DNA of 64,000 bases from contig MU385856.1 in the NCBI GenBank assembly GCA_022497145.1, positions 744,001 to 808,000 on the forward strand, given 5' to 3'. The translations under genes and the position numbers were made by a program. The stretch comes from Rostrohypoxylon terebratum (Eukaryota > Ascomycota > Sordariomycetes > Xylariales > Hypoxylaceae). Shown here piece by piece: positions 37,589 to 49,239 of this stretch (positions within the stretch are counted from its first letter, which is position 1; each line of letters starts with the position of its first letter). The notes under the pieces are model-generated. The model was not told the origin of the DNA and searched no databases. It saw only the letters and a program-made list of their open reading frames with translations.

Positions 37589-39866
37589 TCACGTCGGCGC
37601 CGTCAGCACGGGCATAGGCTCGAAGCTCCAATCGAAATCATCCATAAAAGTCCAATCGATATTCTGCAACGCATCCGCGCCCAACATCGCCGGCGTCTCG
37701 CTCCTCGCGCCCCCCACCCCGTTAACTCCTCCGCCTCCGCCCCCTCCCCCAGCACCGCCCAGCTGTCCGTTCGCCGCCGCGGCGCTGCCCAGACACGGGC
37801 ACGTGTTCAGGGGCTGGCATTTATGCTTGCACCCGGGCACGTGATCCGTCTTCCACTTTGTCATGCAATCATACATGACGCTCGCGCTCAGCCGATGCGA
37901 GAAGGTCGACACGGGCTCGTCGTTATACTGGGGCAAGGCCGCGTAGTTGACGAGGCGGCTGCACCAGCTATCGAACAGGTTGCCCAACCTCGTCGGCAGG
38001 TCGTTGTCCGCGACCCTGGCGCGCCGCGAGGCGACCACCGCGTCCGCGGCCGCGCGCTCGGCGATGGCGCGGTCCATGAACTGCAGGTACGAGGAGTGGA
38101 TCACGCGGTAGATGATGCCGCCCGCGGACATGATGGCCCGGAAGTAGAAGTGCGGCAGGTGGTGCAGGAAGCCCGTTGTATCGTCTAGATCGAGCGAGGA
38201 GCGGATCACGGCGCACGCCGTGTTGTACGTGCGCATTATGTTGCGCTTGAGGGCTTCCGGGTCGTAGCCCGGGAGCGGGATCATGTAGTACGTTTGGATC
38301 TCGAGTTGCACTAGGAGGGCGTTGAATCTGTCGATGTCGTCTGCGGGTGATGTTTAGTGTTTGCGTATGGATAGGGTGGGTATGTTTTGAGAGGAGAGAA
38401 TACGCACCGGCGCGTTCCGAGCATATTAGTCCTTGCACGGCGTTCCATTCGTTTTCGAGTAGTGAAACGATCTGCGCCGACACCCCTCGCGATCCTTCTA
38501 GGCAGGCTGCCAACGTACTGGTCACATGATTGCAAAATTTCTGGCACTCTAGGAGAACTCGAAATGTGGGAGGGACTTGGAACGGTGTTCTGCCGTCAAT
38601 GATATTTTGAATCGTTTGGTTAAAAAGGCCGCCGATCGTAGGGAGGCCTAAAGATGAAGACACTCTTTGGGCGACTATGTTGTAGCCGGCCCAGGTGAAG
38701 GCGGCTTCTTCATCTGTGACGGTGTTTTGGAATACGCCATGGCTGTACTCCGGATGGTTTCCTTTTCCGCTGTGGACTCCTAGCTGCAGGATCGCGTTCA
38801 TCACAGAACCAGTGAAGAGTGCGCATGGGTCATTGACAAACCGTACATCGGGGAAGATCCACGCGCAGAGCAAGATGAACGCATTTATGGAAGGGAAAGA
38901 TAAGGGCCAATTTGTTAGGGTTGAAAAGGCATCCTTCTTAACGGCATCTAATAAGAAGGGAAAGAGGGTGGGGCTCTTTGCATAGCGGCGTGATGCTATG
39001 TAGATGATAGTCCAGAATAAGAATGGACCAGATTCATAACATTTATTTGGATCTCTGAGCCGTACAATTGGCATATATGGATGATAAAATTCAAAGTATC
39101 TAACAGATCATTAGAAATGAATTGGATTTTGTCTATCAAAGAGCGGACATACTTTTCAAAATAGTAGTCAATATCTTCGCCGGAAAATGGCTGAGACCCC
39201 AGAGCTCTTGGAAGTGCAGGCTCAGGTGGGGGGTTCTGACTGAGCATATGCGTTTCAGGGGTATGAATCACCGAAGAGGGGGCGATAGTGGCGTTCGACG
39301 AGCTGATGCTAGTAGGGGCTCTCACTTCACCGGTGGAAATGCTCACGGGGGATGGCACTCCTAGCCGTGGCGGAGCAGAGTCTTTGAAAGGGGCAGTTGT
39401 CTCATTCTGTTGAGTGTATGTGGCTACCTGATCTGGCGCTCTAGTTACTTGCCCACTGACACTCTGCTTGATAGACTGTATCTCTTGAACCAGTTCGTCT
39501 ATTTTGCTATGATTTCACTATTTGTCAGTTTGTTAAATGGAATTTAGTATATTATAGAGAAGAGCTATACCTTTTCCGGCTCACTCTTTTATGAGTCCTA
39601 TCTACGACACAGCTTAGGCGAAGCTTCGCGCAACGCTGGCATGGCTGGGCTGGATTTGAACTAGGGTTACAGCGTACCTAGAAGGTCGAGATTGGTTATT
39701 CATTAATCAACAGATGAAGTACTGAGGTAGGTACTGAGGTAGGTACTGCTACTTTACGATCTGCAAGACATACCTTAGCATCCCGGCAACTAGTACAGGC
39801 GGTATTCCTTTTAATTCGGCTGGGTGTGATAGTGGGTGATGTTTCTTCGTGGCTGATATCGGGCAT
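37589..39866 (-). CDS. Zn2Cys6 transcription factor with fungal-specific TF domain
   Basis: Five exons on the minus strand: 39866-39774, 39677-39571, 39506-39153, 39099-38408, 38340-37589; 665 residues. The finger spacing is C-x2-C-x6-C-x9-C-x2-C-x6-C (Cys24, 27, 34, 44, 47, 54), followed by a short coiled coil. The regulatory domain starts with DIDYYFEKYFEFYHPYMPIV and continues with KCYESGPFLFWTIIYIASRR; the C-terminal part has a glycine run and many acidic residues. The start is uncertain: the frame runs upstream to a GTG at 39965 without an ATG, so I used the first in-frame ATG. The gene converges on the Zn2Cys6 gene at 33996 with 410 bp between the stop codons. Targets unknown. Confidence 0.86.
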
Positions 39867-40363
39867 TGGCGCAGATGAAATTGAGGCTTGAGTGACGCCT
39901 AGATGAAAGGCGTCGGGTACGGGAAGATTTGTTGTGTTCAAGTTGTCGTCGGACGAGGAAGACACGCAGTAGGTGCAGTAGGTGACTTAGAGACGTAGTT
40001 AGCCGTGTCGGCTACGTTCCAGTTATAACTTGGCATTGGACCAGGGTTAGAATCGGAAAGACTGGGAATGACCGGGAATGAGGAGGCTTACGCCACGTGA
40101 ATCTCGGCTACAGATCGGTACCGGTCCCTGCAGCTAACCGCAGCTATCCTCACTTGCCCCAGTTCTTTCTTACCCGTTCTTTCTTTACATAGTAAAGCCG
40201 CTCTCGTGAAAACAAGGTTCGGACGGACTCAAATATTCCAACTCTATTCAATTTGCTCTATTATGAATGAGAATGAGAATGAGGGGTTTAATTGACCTTT
40301 GCTCCACCATAATGCAATACATACAACAGTCTCAAATCTTTATGTCGTTCAGAAAACCCGTCT
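39867..40363. other. Short intergenic region behind the PEBP gene
   Basis: Holds the upstream region of the minus-strand Zn2Cys6 gene and the 3' end of the PEBP gene. A 32-codon minus-strand frame beginning near 40065 is in a different frame from the regulator and could be an upstream ORF. Nothing else recognised. Confidence 0.4.
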
Positions 40364-41119
40364 CTATTCCCACTTCCTCTCCGCGACTCCAATCCACATA
40401 CCCCACGCCAAGATTTTACCCACGATAGCTTCGGCAATCTGCTCTCTAGTCGTCTCGGCGCTAAACAGATTAGGATTTAATGGTTCCTTCAAGGCTATTA
40501 CCTCGTAGAAATCTACGAAAAATCAGTCTCAAAGGATCTCGGTATTTTGTCGTCGATATGGTGATAGTTTGGGAATAGGTACTCACATCGATGCGGACCA
40601 TGATTCAGCAGTGGCCGAGGTGCGATGTAAGGAACACCGGTCCTTGACCGTCCATAGTGAAAGCCGCCCTTCAATAACGCTTCGTCTGCGTCTTCAACTT
40701 CAAAATCGGCATTCTCTACACTGGTCTTGGAAGGCGGGATCCCTGTATAGATACTTTTATCGCGGGATTACTTTAGCTTCCAACTTCAGGACCATTTCAG
40801 CATGTCTAGGTGCTTACCCGTGGCAGATAGGCGTCGGTAGGGGCGCATCCGGGTCCTCGGATATCAGCAGCCACTCCTTTACTTGGCCTGCGATATGTGG
40901 CGGCGCCTCCCAGCGCAGAGTGGGAAATTTGCCCACTCCGTCTTGCGTATACTCCACACCGAGCACTGAATTGTCAGGTCCGACTTCCGGAGCCGTGACG
41001 TCAATCTCTTGCTTCCCTTCGAAGTCGGCGAAGGCGGGCGCCTTGAAGAAACTCTTATCGTCGTGACCTTTGGCGTTCTTGAAGAGCCAGGATAGTATTA
41101 TTTCGACGAGGGCTCTCAT
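40364..41119 (-). CDS. Phosphatidylethanolamine-binding protein family (PEBP/YbhB-like)
   Basis: Three exons (41119-40818, 40753-40587, 40512-40364), 205 residues. Both family signatures are present: DPDAP at residues 89-93 with the following CHGI segment (His100), and GPHR at 153-156 leading into YFYEVIAL; these line the conserved anion-binding pocket. PEBP proteins bind phospholipid head groups or act as protease or kinase inhibitors; the role here cannot be told. The first intron was placed so that the reading runs ICHG-IYTGIPPSKTS. There is no signal peptide; residues 1-12 are hydrophobic. It is transcribed away from the EBP gene across a 422-bp shared promoter. Confidence 0.88.
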
Positions 41120-41541
41120 TGCTTTTTGTGGATCCCGGAGTTCGCGTATTCTGGTGTTACTTGACGTATACGATTTTATCACGAAGTACTGCTACTGAAG
41201 TATGTACTAATACTTGCAGTTGATTTAGACAAACCAGGAGCGAACTTTATAATCAATATAGGCACAACAATTTTCAATTGAGAATAAATAGGCCTCACGT
41301 CACCGGAGTCTCGCTGATTATGTATTCGATCATAGCAAAACCCCAGTCGATTTCGGAGCCGGCGCCGCTTATTTGCCTTGAGTGTGCTGAGCTACTGTGG
41401 AGATGCCAAGACCGCCCAATCAACGACATCCACCCCTTTTAGGAACTTTGTTTTCAATCGCTACTTAGTACTTCGTACATCTTCATTTTTGAATAACCGG
41501 ACTTTTATTAGTTCAGCCACCATTCCGGTAAAACGTCCACT
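41120..41541. promoter_or_regulatory. Divergent promoter between PEBP and EBP genes
   Basis: 422 bp between two start codons pointing apart. Contains ordinary AT-rich DNA and no coding signal; co-regulation is possible but not shown. Confidence 0.5.
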
Positions 41542-42609
41542 ATGGCCTTAAGCTGGTTACCGTTCGGAGGCTATAGGGCCTCATCCGGCGCTGAGCCTTC
41601 GCATCCATACTATCCCATCGGTGTTTACATCCCGGCGTACGCCCCGAATGAAGCTCCCGTCTATGTGCTTCTGGCTGCCCTAGTTGGCATGCTAGGGTTT
41701 GCTGTTTTAGGTGCTTCTGCCGTGGCATTGAAAGTAAATCCCAGATTGACAAGATGTAACCTAGCAGTGTTCTGCTGGTTTGTGATGAGTGAGTTGCTCA
41801 TCGAGCTCGCCGGCTCACATTTCTGACTCTGACCGCCTCCTTTTTCACTAACATGGACCCACTATTTAGATGGCTGTCTTCATTGCTTCTTTGAAGGTAA
41901 GGCTGCAATCTTCAAAATATCTATACTTTTCGGTGATGAGGTTCATTGGCTAAATCAATTGGTTTGAAGGTTACTTCGTGTTAAATCATAGTACTATTGC
42001 CTCGTCTCAGAATTTATTCGCTCAGTTGTGGAAGGAGTATGCATTATCCGATTCACGATACCTGACTTCTGATTCGTTCATGCTCAGTGTTGAGAGCATC
42101 ACAGTAGTAAGTGACCTGATCATCAATTCAACGAGGCTGTAGACTGATGACGGGTGAACACATAATAGTTAATTTGGGGGCCTCTCTGCTTCGCAAATGC
42201 CGTAGCAATCGTCCGAGGCAGCCCCTATCAACAAGCACTTCGCATCATTATTTGCATGGGACACATATACGGTGTTGCGTTATACTACTCCACCAGCCTC
42301 TGTGAGGAATACTTGACAGACCTTTCTCACAGTCGACCCGAGATCTTGTACTTTTGGGTTTACTATGTCGGATTCAATTTACCTTGGGTTATTGTCCCAT
42401 CGAGTGAGTACATCATACGTAAAAACTTCTGGAAAAAAGGAGAAAAAGAAACTAGTGCTAATATTATCTGGTTAGTTCTCTTATACAATAGCGTCCAGAC
42501 TATCACGAAGGCAGTAAGAGCCTTAGACAAGGTAGACAGTACGTTGAGAACACGGCGGCATAGAGAAGAGGGAAGAAGGGTGCCGACAGAGTCTAGGAAG
42601 ACAAAGTAA
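41542..42609 (+). CDS. EBP-type sterol delta8-delta7 isomerase (EXPERA domain)
   Basis: Four exons (41542-41788, 41870-41896, 41970-42106, 42169-42609), 283 residues. Multi-pass ER protein of the emopamil-binding-protein family, which shifts the sterol double bond from C8 to C7. Seen: helix LLAALVGMLGFAVLGASAVAL, then CLHCFFEGYFVLNH (the His and Glu that support catalysis in EBP), AQLWKEYALSDSRYL, SVESITVLIWGPL and YFWVYYVGFNLPW. Exon 2 is only 27 nt but restores the HCFFEGYF motif exactly. The C-tail is basic and lysine/arginine-rich, as in ER-resident members. Ascomycetes normally use unrelated Erg2 for this step, so the substrate may differ. Confidence 0.9.
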
Positions 42610-43073
42610 ACTCTTGATTAGGTTACTAGGGGACTATCATCTGCCCTAATTAGAGATTACTTTTAGATTTTTATGCTTTCTAGATAGAACATTCTACATC
42701 TGATGTACTATCTGCCTAGTACTCCGAGTTTTTTAGGAATTGCATTTCATTCCTATATAGATGAAATTCATGAACTTTGCTTATTTATCAAACAAGCTTG
42801 TAGAGAACGCCAGCTTAGTCCACCCCAACTCCTACGCAGAGTCCTAGTTAACAAAATTAATCAGCGTATGTTGAGATACCAAGTTATGGCATCACAAGGC
42901 ATACCACAATGACCCAGGTGTGGAGGCGAAATAACAGGCGGTGGTATTGAGTCCTCTTTTTGCCATTTCATATCACTGCCTAGTCTCAAAGACCCAATGA
43001 AGGCGTAGATGGTTCAAGATTGCATCTAGGATATTCTTCCTCGGCAGGTCAACGTTTTCCTATAGCATACACC

Positions 43074-43963
43074 TTATCGAACATACTTGTTCATGAATCG
43101 TTTATGGAAGTCCGATCGCAACATATCCTGTCCATTGTTATTAGTATAGCATGCAAATATACATAGAGGTGAGAAACATACGTTGATGAATTCCTTCTTC
43201 TTGTTCTTATCCTCGGTTCCTCGTGCTTGGTTCTTGAACACTACATCGTCATCCCATCTATAGCAGCGCAATTAGCATAGTTCCGTCACGGTATTGTGTA
43301 AAATCGGACATACCTTCGCTTCGTGTTGAAGTTCGTAGGATTTAATAGCGGATTACCCAGCGCAATCTCTCGTTCTCGTTCTTCCTCTTCAGCCGCGGCC
43401 TTCGCGCGTTCTTGTTCCTCGCGCTTCTGGGCTCGTTCTTTTCGGACTCTTTCAAGTTCTCGTAATAATTCGGCTTCTTCGTCCTCGTCATCATCGTCAT
43501 CATCGCTATCCTCCTCTTCACTCTCATCAACTTCCGAGTCTTCGTCTATTTCTCGTGTTGCTGCTAATATGCGTTGACGTTTCGCCTCTGGGTCTTCCAC
43601 TTCACCGCCACCATCTGCTTGCGATTCTAATTGTAGTGGTCGCTTTGTGCTGGGGTTGGTGGTGGATTTGGAATCACTGGCGGCAGGGGCATCGGTGAGC
43701 TTGCCTTGCTTCGCAAAGTGGGCAGCTTCGGCGGCGAGAAGCTCTGCTCGTAGGTCGCGGGGTCCGTCGGCATCTCCTCCTTGGCCGGGTTGTCTGAACT
43801 TTAGCTTGGTATGGGCAGGCAGGAGTCGTTGGTGGTAGGCTGGCCCTCGAAGAGCTTCCTTTCCACGTGCCTATGGCTTTATTAGTATTTTTTTCCCTTT
43901 GGGCATCGCAATGAATGATATCGAACGTACGGGATCGAAGGTAGGCCTGTGTGCGGTAGTCAT
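43074..43963 (-). CDS. CWC15: Spliceosome-associated protein Cwc15
   Basis: Four exons (43963-43931, 43870-43314, 43257-43182, 43127-43074), 239 residues, a normal length. Component of the NineTeen/Prp19-associated spliceosome, nuclear. The N-terminus MTTAHRPTFDPARGKE and the C-terminal RRWDDDVVFKNQARG...FHKRFMNKYVR are the two diagnostic blocks; between them lie an acidic run (EDSDDDDDDEDEE, residues about 140-155) and a charged coiled coil. Start and all introns are fixed by these conserved joins. It shares a 342-bp divergent promoter with the exosome gene. Confidence 0.95.
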
Positions 43964-44305
43964 CTTTGATTATTTTATCAATGAACGACTTGATAGACCT
44001 TTGGTGACGACGAAGATGTTAATGCGAGGTTCCAAGTTTAGTGTTGTTTAATGGCCTGCGCCTGGACCGTTGAAGTTTTAGTGGATTGCACTTGCCATGT
44101 CGGTATTTTACGCGCTAAAATACCGATCTTGCAGGGGTTACCCACTAATTCTCATTGACCGCCTGGCAAAAATCTACGGAATTTTGAAGCTACAGAACCT
44201 TAAGAAATGCGCAAACACCCCACCATCAATTACTGAACTTTATGAGGATAATGAAGTAAAGTAGGAAAAAAATTCAGTCTTTACTTCCTCTTTTTCTTTT
44301 CTGCA
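43964..44305. promoter_or_regulatory. Divergent promoter between CWC15 and RRP45
   Basis: 342 bp between two opposed start codons of RNA-processing genes. Contains a dyad-like TATTTTACGCGCTAAAATA word (44104-44122) near the centre, a plausible shared regulator site. Confidence 0.5.
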
Positions 44306-45261
44306 ATGCCTCGAGAGGCCGAGCCTTCGCTTAATGAGCGCGCGTTCGTAGTGCAGGCACTACAGGAAGGCCTGCGAATTGACGGCCGCGCCTTTGACCA
44401 GTACAGAAACCTCGAGCTCAAATTCGGTGATCAGTATGGAGTCGCAGATGTTACATTAGGGAAGACAAGGTGAGTCAGAAAGCCTCTTAATAATTCTATA
44501 TAATGTATAATATATATGTAATCTTATTAACATTTGTGGATAGAATACTTGCGAAAGTCTCCGCCGAAGTCACAGTTCCCTACGTCGACCGACCATTCGA
44601 TGGCGTCTTCACTATCACCACAGAACTCAGCCCTATGGCATCACCCGCATTCGAAGTTAACCGACCAACAGAGACAGAAATTCTACTTTCGAGATTAATA
44701 GAGAAGACGGTGCGCCGGTCTAATGCCTTAGATACCGAGTCGTTGTGTCTTATTGCGGGTCAAAAATGTTGGTCTATAAGGGTTGATCTGCACGTCCTCT
44801 CGCACGACGGTAACCTAATCGACGGGTCCTGCTTTGCCGTTGTAGCAGCACTACGCCACTTCAGAAAGCCGGATACGAGCATAGAAGGGGAGATCCTGAC
44901 TGTGTATACACCCGCGGAACGAGAGCCCGTGCCACTTAGTTGGCTACATTCGCCATTTTGCGTCACCTTCAGCTTCTACGGAGAAGAAGGGGATATTGTG
45001 TTGCTAGACGCAACCCTTCTGGAGGAACAGTTGAGGGTGTCTAGCTGCACCATCAGCCTCAACAAGCATGGGGAAATCTGCCAGATCGCAAAGTTGGGCG
45101 GAACACCTGTGGAGGCGTCCACGCTGCTCCAGTGCACCAACGTGGCTCTCCAGAAGGTAAAGGAGTTCTCAACATTATTAGATCAGAAGCTAGCCGCCGA
45201 CTCCAAGCGGAGGGATAAGGGTGGACTGTTGGCAGAACTGTCCGCCGAGAATGAGAGGTAG
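44306..45261 (+). CDS. RRP45: Exosome core subunit Rrp45 (RNase PH-like)
   Basis: Two exons (44306-44469, 44544-45261), 293 residues, usual fungal length. Non-catalytic ring subunit of the RNA exosome, in nucleus and cytoplasm. The N-terminal block REAEPSLNERAFVVQAL..GLRIDGRAFDQYRN is typical of Rrp45, followed by the RNase PH fold (GVADVTLGKTRILAKVSAEV, LIAGQKCWSIRVDLHVLSHDGN, IDGSCFAVVAALRHFRKPD). The C-terminal helix rich in Lys/Arg is short. Intron phase is set by the GKT-RILAKV join. The 3' end faces ARL3 at 253 bp. Confidence 0.94.
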
Positions 45262-45514
45262 CAGATCACCCACACGGGTACAGCTTCCGTAGATGAAAAA
45301 TAGCCGAACAAATTAAAGATACCCATGATTTAGAGGCCACCAGCCCTCTAGATGAACTTGAACACCCATCCATAAGTTCCAACCTTTGAACGCCTTGTCC
45401 ATGACGCTGAATGCAAAACCCGGCCACCAGGCCATTCTCTAAACCAGACATTTTAGGACATTGTGTGATGTTGTCATGTTGTTGAAGTTTCAGACTTTCC
45501 GGCGCCCTGACTTC

Positions 45515-46153
45515 CTATCGCATCACTGGCGGTCTTGATTCTTTATTCCATTTGACTCTCGACCTCACCCACTCCACTGCTTCCCTGACGCCGGTACCCG
45601 TTAGAGCACTCACAGGCAACACCCTCGAGTCACGGATACTTGACGCCTTCTCGCCCTCGAACACCTTCTTGACAAGACCCTCTTTTATCCGCACGACCTC
45701 CACGCAGTCCTCGCGATCTTGCTTGTTGGCCAGTATAAGCAGGGGCACGCCCTCCGTCTCCGAATTCTGCAAGACGTCCTCAAGGACAAGTCGGCACTCC
45801 TCGAGGCGGCCGGAGGAGTCGTGTTCGAGGTTACCGTCGCCGATGTCGGTGCTGTCGATGATGAAGACGATGGCGTGGCAGCTGGCGTAGTAGCTCTGCC
45901 ACAGCTTGCGCAGGCTCAGCTGGCCGCCGACGTCCCAGATCTTGACGTACATGTCCGGCAGCGTCAGCGTCGACACGTTCTGGCCCACCGTAGGCACCGT
46001 CTTCAGCTTCGGGTCCGGGTGCTCGGGCAGGAAGAGTGCCTTCGCCTGCTCGTGGAATGTCGTCTTGCCCGCGTTGTCCAGCCCGAGCAGGATCACGGAG
46101 TACTCCTCTTTCCGCCGCGCGAGCAGGTAGAGCGACTTGGCTAGGTGGTACAT
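45515..46153 (-). CDS. ARL3: Arf-like GTPase Arl3/ARFRP1
   Basis: Single exon, 212 residues. Small GTPase acting at the trans-Golgi, upstream of Arl1 and golgin recruitment. GTP-binding motifs are intact: GLDNAGKT (24-31), PTVGQN (54-59), WDVGGQ (73-78), NKQD and SAL. The N-terminus MYHLAK lacks the Gly2 used for myristoylation in Arf; yeast Arl3 starts MFHL and is instead N-acetylated, so the same targeting route is likely. A small insertion after strand 1 (ALFLPEHPDPKLK) and acidic ECRLVLEDV region fit ARFRP1. No intron, unlike most neighbours. Confidence 0.93.
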   Translation of the reverse strand: MYHLAKSLYLLARRKEEYSVILLGLDNAGKTTFHEQAKALFLPEHPDPKLKTVPTVGQNVSTLTLPDMYVKIWDVGGQLSLRKLWQSYYASCHAIVFIIDSTDIGDGNLEHDSSGRLEECRLVLEDVLQNSETEGVPLLILANKQDREDCVEVVRIKEGLVKKVFEGEKASSIRDSRVLPVSALTGTGVREAVEWVRSRVKWNKESRPPVMR

Positions 46154-47091
46154 CGTTCTTCGGGAAAGGTACCGTGTCTACGTATTGTATCGTATCGTAT
46201 CGGGAGGTATTCACGGCTTTGGGGTAGATACCTAGGGATGTACCGTCAATTCTCGCCAGTCAGTACTGTAGACTTGAGCCGATAAGGAATGCTGAGGTGA
46301 TGTTTTACATTGAGCTGACCAATAAGATTGCCTATGGTTTGAGCGCCAGCGATCATATGTTTCCAATATGCTGGGAGTACTTCGTACTAATGTCGATAAT
46401 CCGCTAATCCATCACGCGCTAGTCCCACAATGGAAAGGCTGTCTTGGTGTCGCGCCGGGTTCACTTCATTATGTAACTACGTAGTACCTAGTTATGCAAG
46501 ATATGAAATATGTTACCCATTGAGAATGATATTTCACATATTAATATTGTTTCTAATGTCGAAATTCTTCAATACCTAGTATGACTTTATCTTTCTACTA
46601 CTCTCGTACTTGATTGAAATGTTACTAATAACACTTGAATATTTGTGACCAAAAAAAGAGCATGCACAAGTGGAAACATAAGTATATAGGTACTAGGTAC
46701 CCGTGTTCTTCCACTGGGCATGTTCGACGTGGGGTTATCTAAATCGTCCTTTCCTGTTGGCATTTTGTACCTGTAGACCAGAGACATGGCGTCATAACAA
46801 TACCCAATCAGCTGGTATTGATTTCCCCAGTTTCCCGCCACGCGGCAACGACCCGACGCCATATGCGTTTTGACATTCTTGCCATTCCTACCCTTCCTAC
46901 CCTTGTAATCTCAAAATAATCACGAACCTCGAATCTAAATCTCCACTAAGGTTGACTTAGCCCAACGCATACTTTGAATATATTCAAAGTATGGAACCCC
47001 ATTTACCATAATGGTTGACACGGCTCGTTGATTATCATATTCAATTTGTTCACTTGGATCTTTAAATAGCATTGTAGCCTTGTAGCCCAAG
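46154..47091. promoter_or_regulatory. Divergent intergenic region between ARL3 and membrane-protein gene
   Basis: 938 bp with no coding signal. A dyad AACCTTGGAAGC..., TATTCAAAGTAT words (46980-46992) and one ACTAGGTACC word are seen; function unknown. Confidence 0.4.
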
Positions 47092-48872
47092 ATGGCGCCG
47101 GTACCTTTCCAGCACCCAGTGAGGTGAGTCCTCACAACCTTGGAAGCTAGCCATGTCATTGATGAATAGTTTATTAACTACGCTCACAGCATTATCTCAC
47201 TGGCTATAGTCGGTGGTCGCCTTATATCAATCGTCTACTTGACCTATGCTGTAGCTGTCAGCCTTTATACATCATACAAATCCTTGGGTCCAGCCCAAGA
47301 CACACGATCACGTCTTTCGCAGCGCAAAAGATTAGTCCCGACCTTTCTCGGACTCGCTCTTATAGCTTTATTTCTAGCCGCCCAAACATCTTTACAATCA
47401 GCTATTGTATCGTACCGAACATGGGCATATGAACATGGTCTCGATCAACCAGAACGGTATGAGATATATCTTACTAAATATACCTATACTTCCTTCAAAT
47501 AATAAGAGTCTAACGCGATACTAGCTTCATACCCGATGATACGCTCTTCCCAGAATCAAAAGACTCAAACATACTAGATCCCGTCTACATCGCTCATTGG
47601 TTGAGTGACACTTCACCTTATTTTGACAACCTCGAAATTGTTGCCGAGAAGGCTCGTCGTTTTTGGTGGGGCCAACAGATTGATCTAGCCACCATAGCAT
47701 TCAGTTTTCTGTTGTCGGTTGAAGGGCGCCGACGAAATATTCCACTTACTGCCGCCTTTCTCGCCCTAGCACATCTCGTCAACCTATCTTTCGCCCAAAA
47801 CCTATTCTTCTTGGCGCTTGTCTTAACTCCGGCACCGCTATCACAAGAAAAAGCAAGATTTGGACCGTCGGTGCTACCCTCAAGATTAGTTCAGGTTCTC
47901 AACAAAATCATCCCACCCAAGCCGAAGAATTGGCATTTAAATCCTGTCGCACTTGGTTTCGTTTTGGCTCTCAACTATGCATCATTCTTCTTACTTCCTT
48001 TGGCTGCCGAAACGCCGTCATTTGTGAATGTGGCGTTTTTAACTCGTGCCTCGACTTTCTTACCCCTGATACTACCCGAGATCGCCCCAACGAACTGGGG
48101 CACTGTTCATTCACATCCTCATGATGCATATCGCCCATTTACGACAATCTATCGAATCGTTTCCTTTGCGTCCTTCGTATACCATTCTAAGGCTACCATT
48201 GCAGGGATTATGGCGAATTTCCCGAATTCGCACCACCATCGACACAGTGTATTTTTCACATGGGATACGGAGGAGCGCACTAAATGGGAACGTAGTAGTA
48301 CAGCAATAAGCAAGGTGCTGGGCTCTATGTATGACCACCCTGCCGTAATGGGAGTCGGTTGGGATGTCTTGATCTGTTCATTCAGCCTCGGTCTCTGGGC
48401 TGCTGTTCGAGCTACGAATACCCGACATATCATTTACTCGACATATCTCAACTATGGTTTCAGACACAAATTAGAATGCCCTGTCGAAGACAACAAGGGT
48501 CCAAGTACACCTGTCAAATCCGAAGCCGAGTATTTTGAAGATATCGCATCGGAACATTCGATGACCCTAAGACACCCGAGACGATCGGCCAAGTCAAGAG
48601 TAGGAAGTGCTGCAAGTTCGTCTGCCCCTAGTGAGGAAGGCGGCAGGACTCCCGGGAAGAAGCGGGGACGGCCGAAGAAGGCTAAGCAATCTGAAGAAGA
48701 CAGACCATACGAACCTGCACCGTCAGAAATTAGGGAATTGGTGGAAGGGGATATCCTGCCCGCCGATGAATCGGACTGGGAGGCGGCAGCCCTAGCTTGG
48801 GGGATAGCCGCATTTTCTGGATTAGGTTCTGCTACTGCTGGCGTCTTCGGGGCAGAATGCGTCTCCAGATAA
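47092..48872 (+). CDS. Multi-pass membrane protein of unknown function with AT-hook-like motif
   Basis: Three exons (47092-47123, 47190-47456, 47525-48872), 548 residues. Residues about 10-36 and 55-80 are hydrophobic helices, followed by roughly six more (e.g. ATIAFSFLLSVEG, AAFLALAHLVNLSFAQNLFFLALVL, VALGFVLALNYASFFLLPLA, VGWDVLICSFSLGLWAAV) and a C-terminal hydrophobic stretch AALAWGIAAFSGLGSATAGVFGAE. Between them lies a Ser/Pro/Lys-rich loop containing KRGRPKKAK (Arg480-Lys485), an AT-hook-type motif. The start ATG (context AAG-ATG-G) and both introns are fixed by frame continuity. I do not recognise the family; similar anonymous proteins occur across filamentous ascomycetes (from memory, not checked). 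Confidence 0.83.
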
Positions 48873-49239
48873 AAAAAATATTAGATAGGAGATTGGTTAT
48901 ACCAGGTTAATAATACTATGAGATTAGGACAGGAAAAAAAAACACATGAATTGAGAAAAGGACAATGGGATTAGCGGATGATTCAACCGCTTAATAAAAG
49001 TAATATCAATGTCAGTATAACATACAATCGAGCGAATATTTTACACAGAAGTGATGCTTGCGCGACATAGAAACTGAGCCATAATATCCCGCCAATAGTA
49101 TTAAGGCATAAGATTTACGCAGTTTGTGTTGTGGCTTGCTAGGACCAAGGCGATTTACTCACCTCATTGGTTAACGAAGGGACGCCTCTTCATCATTATT
49201 TCCCTTCTTCGGGGTTTTCTCTCTACAAACTCCACCACG

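Noticed and set aside
37451..38188. Plus-strand 245-codon frame opposite the minus-strand Zn2Cys6 gene
   Set aside because: Arg/Ala-rich shadow of the GC-rich C-terminal exon of the real gene on the other strand.
42703..42912. 69-codon frame between the EBP and CWC15 genes
   Set aside because: Short, no motif, lies in the convergent 3' region.
45719..46144. Plus-strand frame over the Arl3 gene
   Set aside because: Antisense shadow; the minus-strand frame has complete GTPase motifs.
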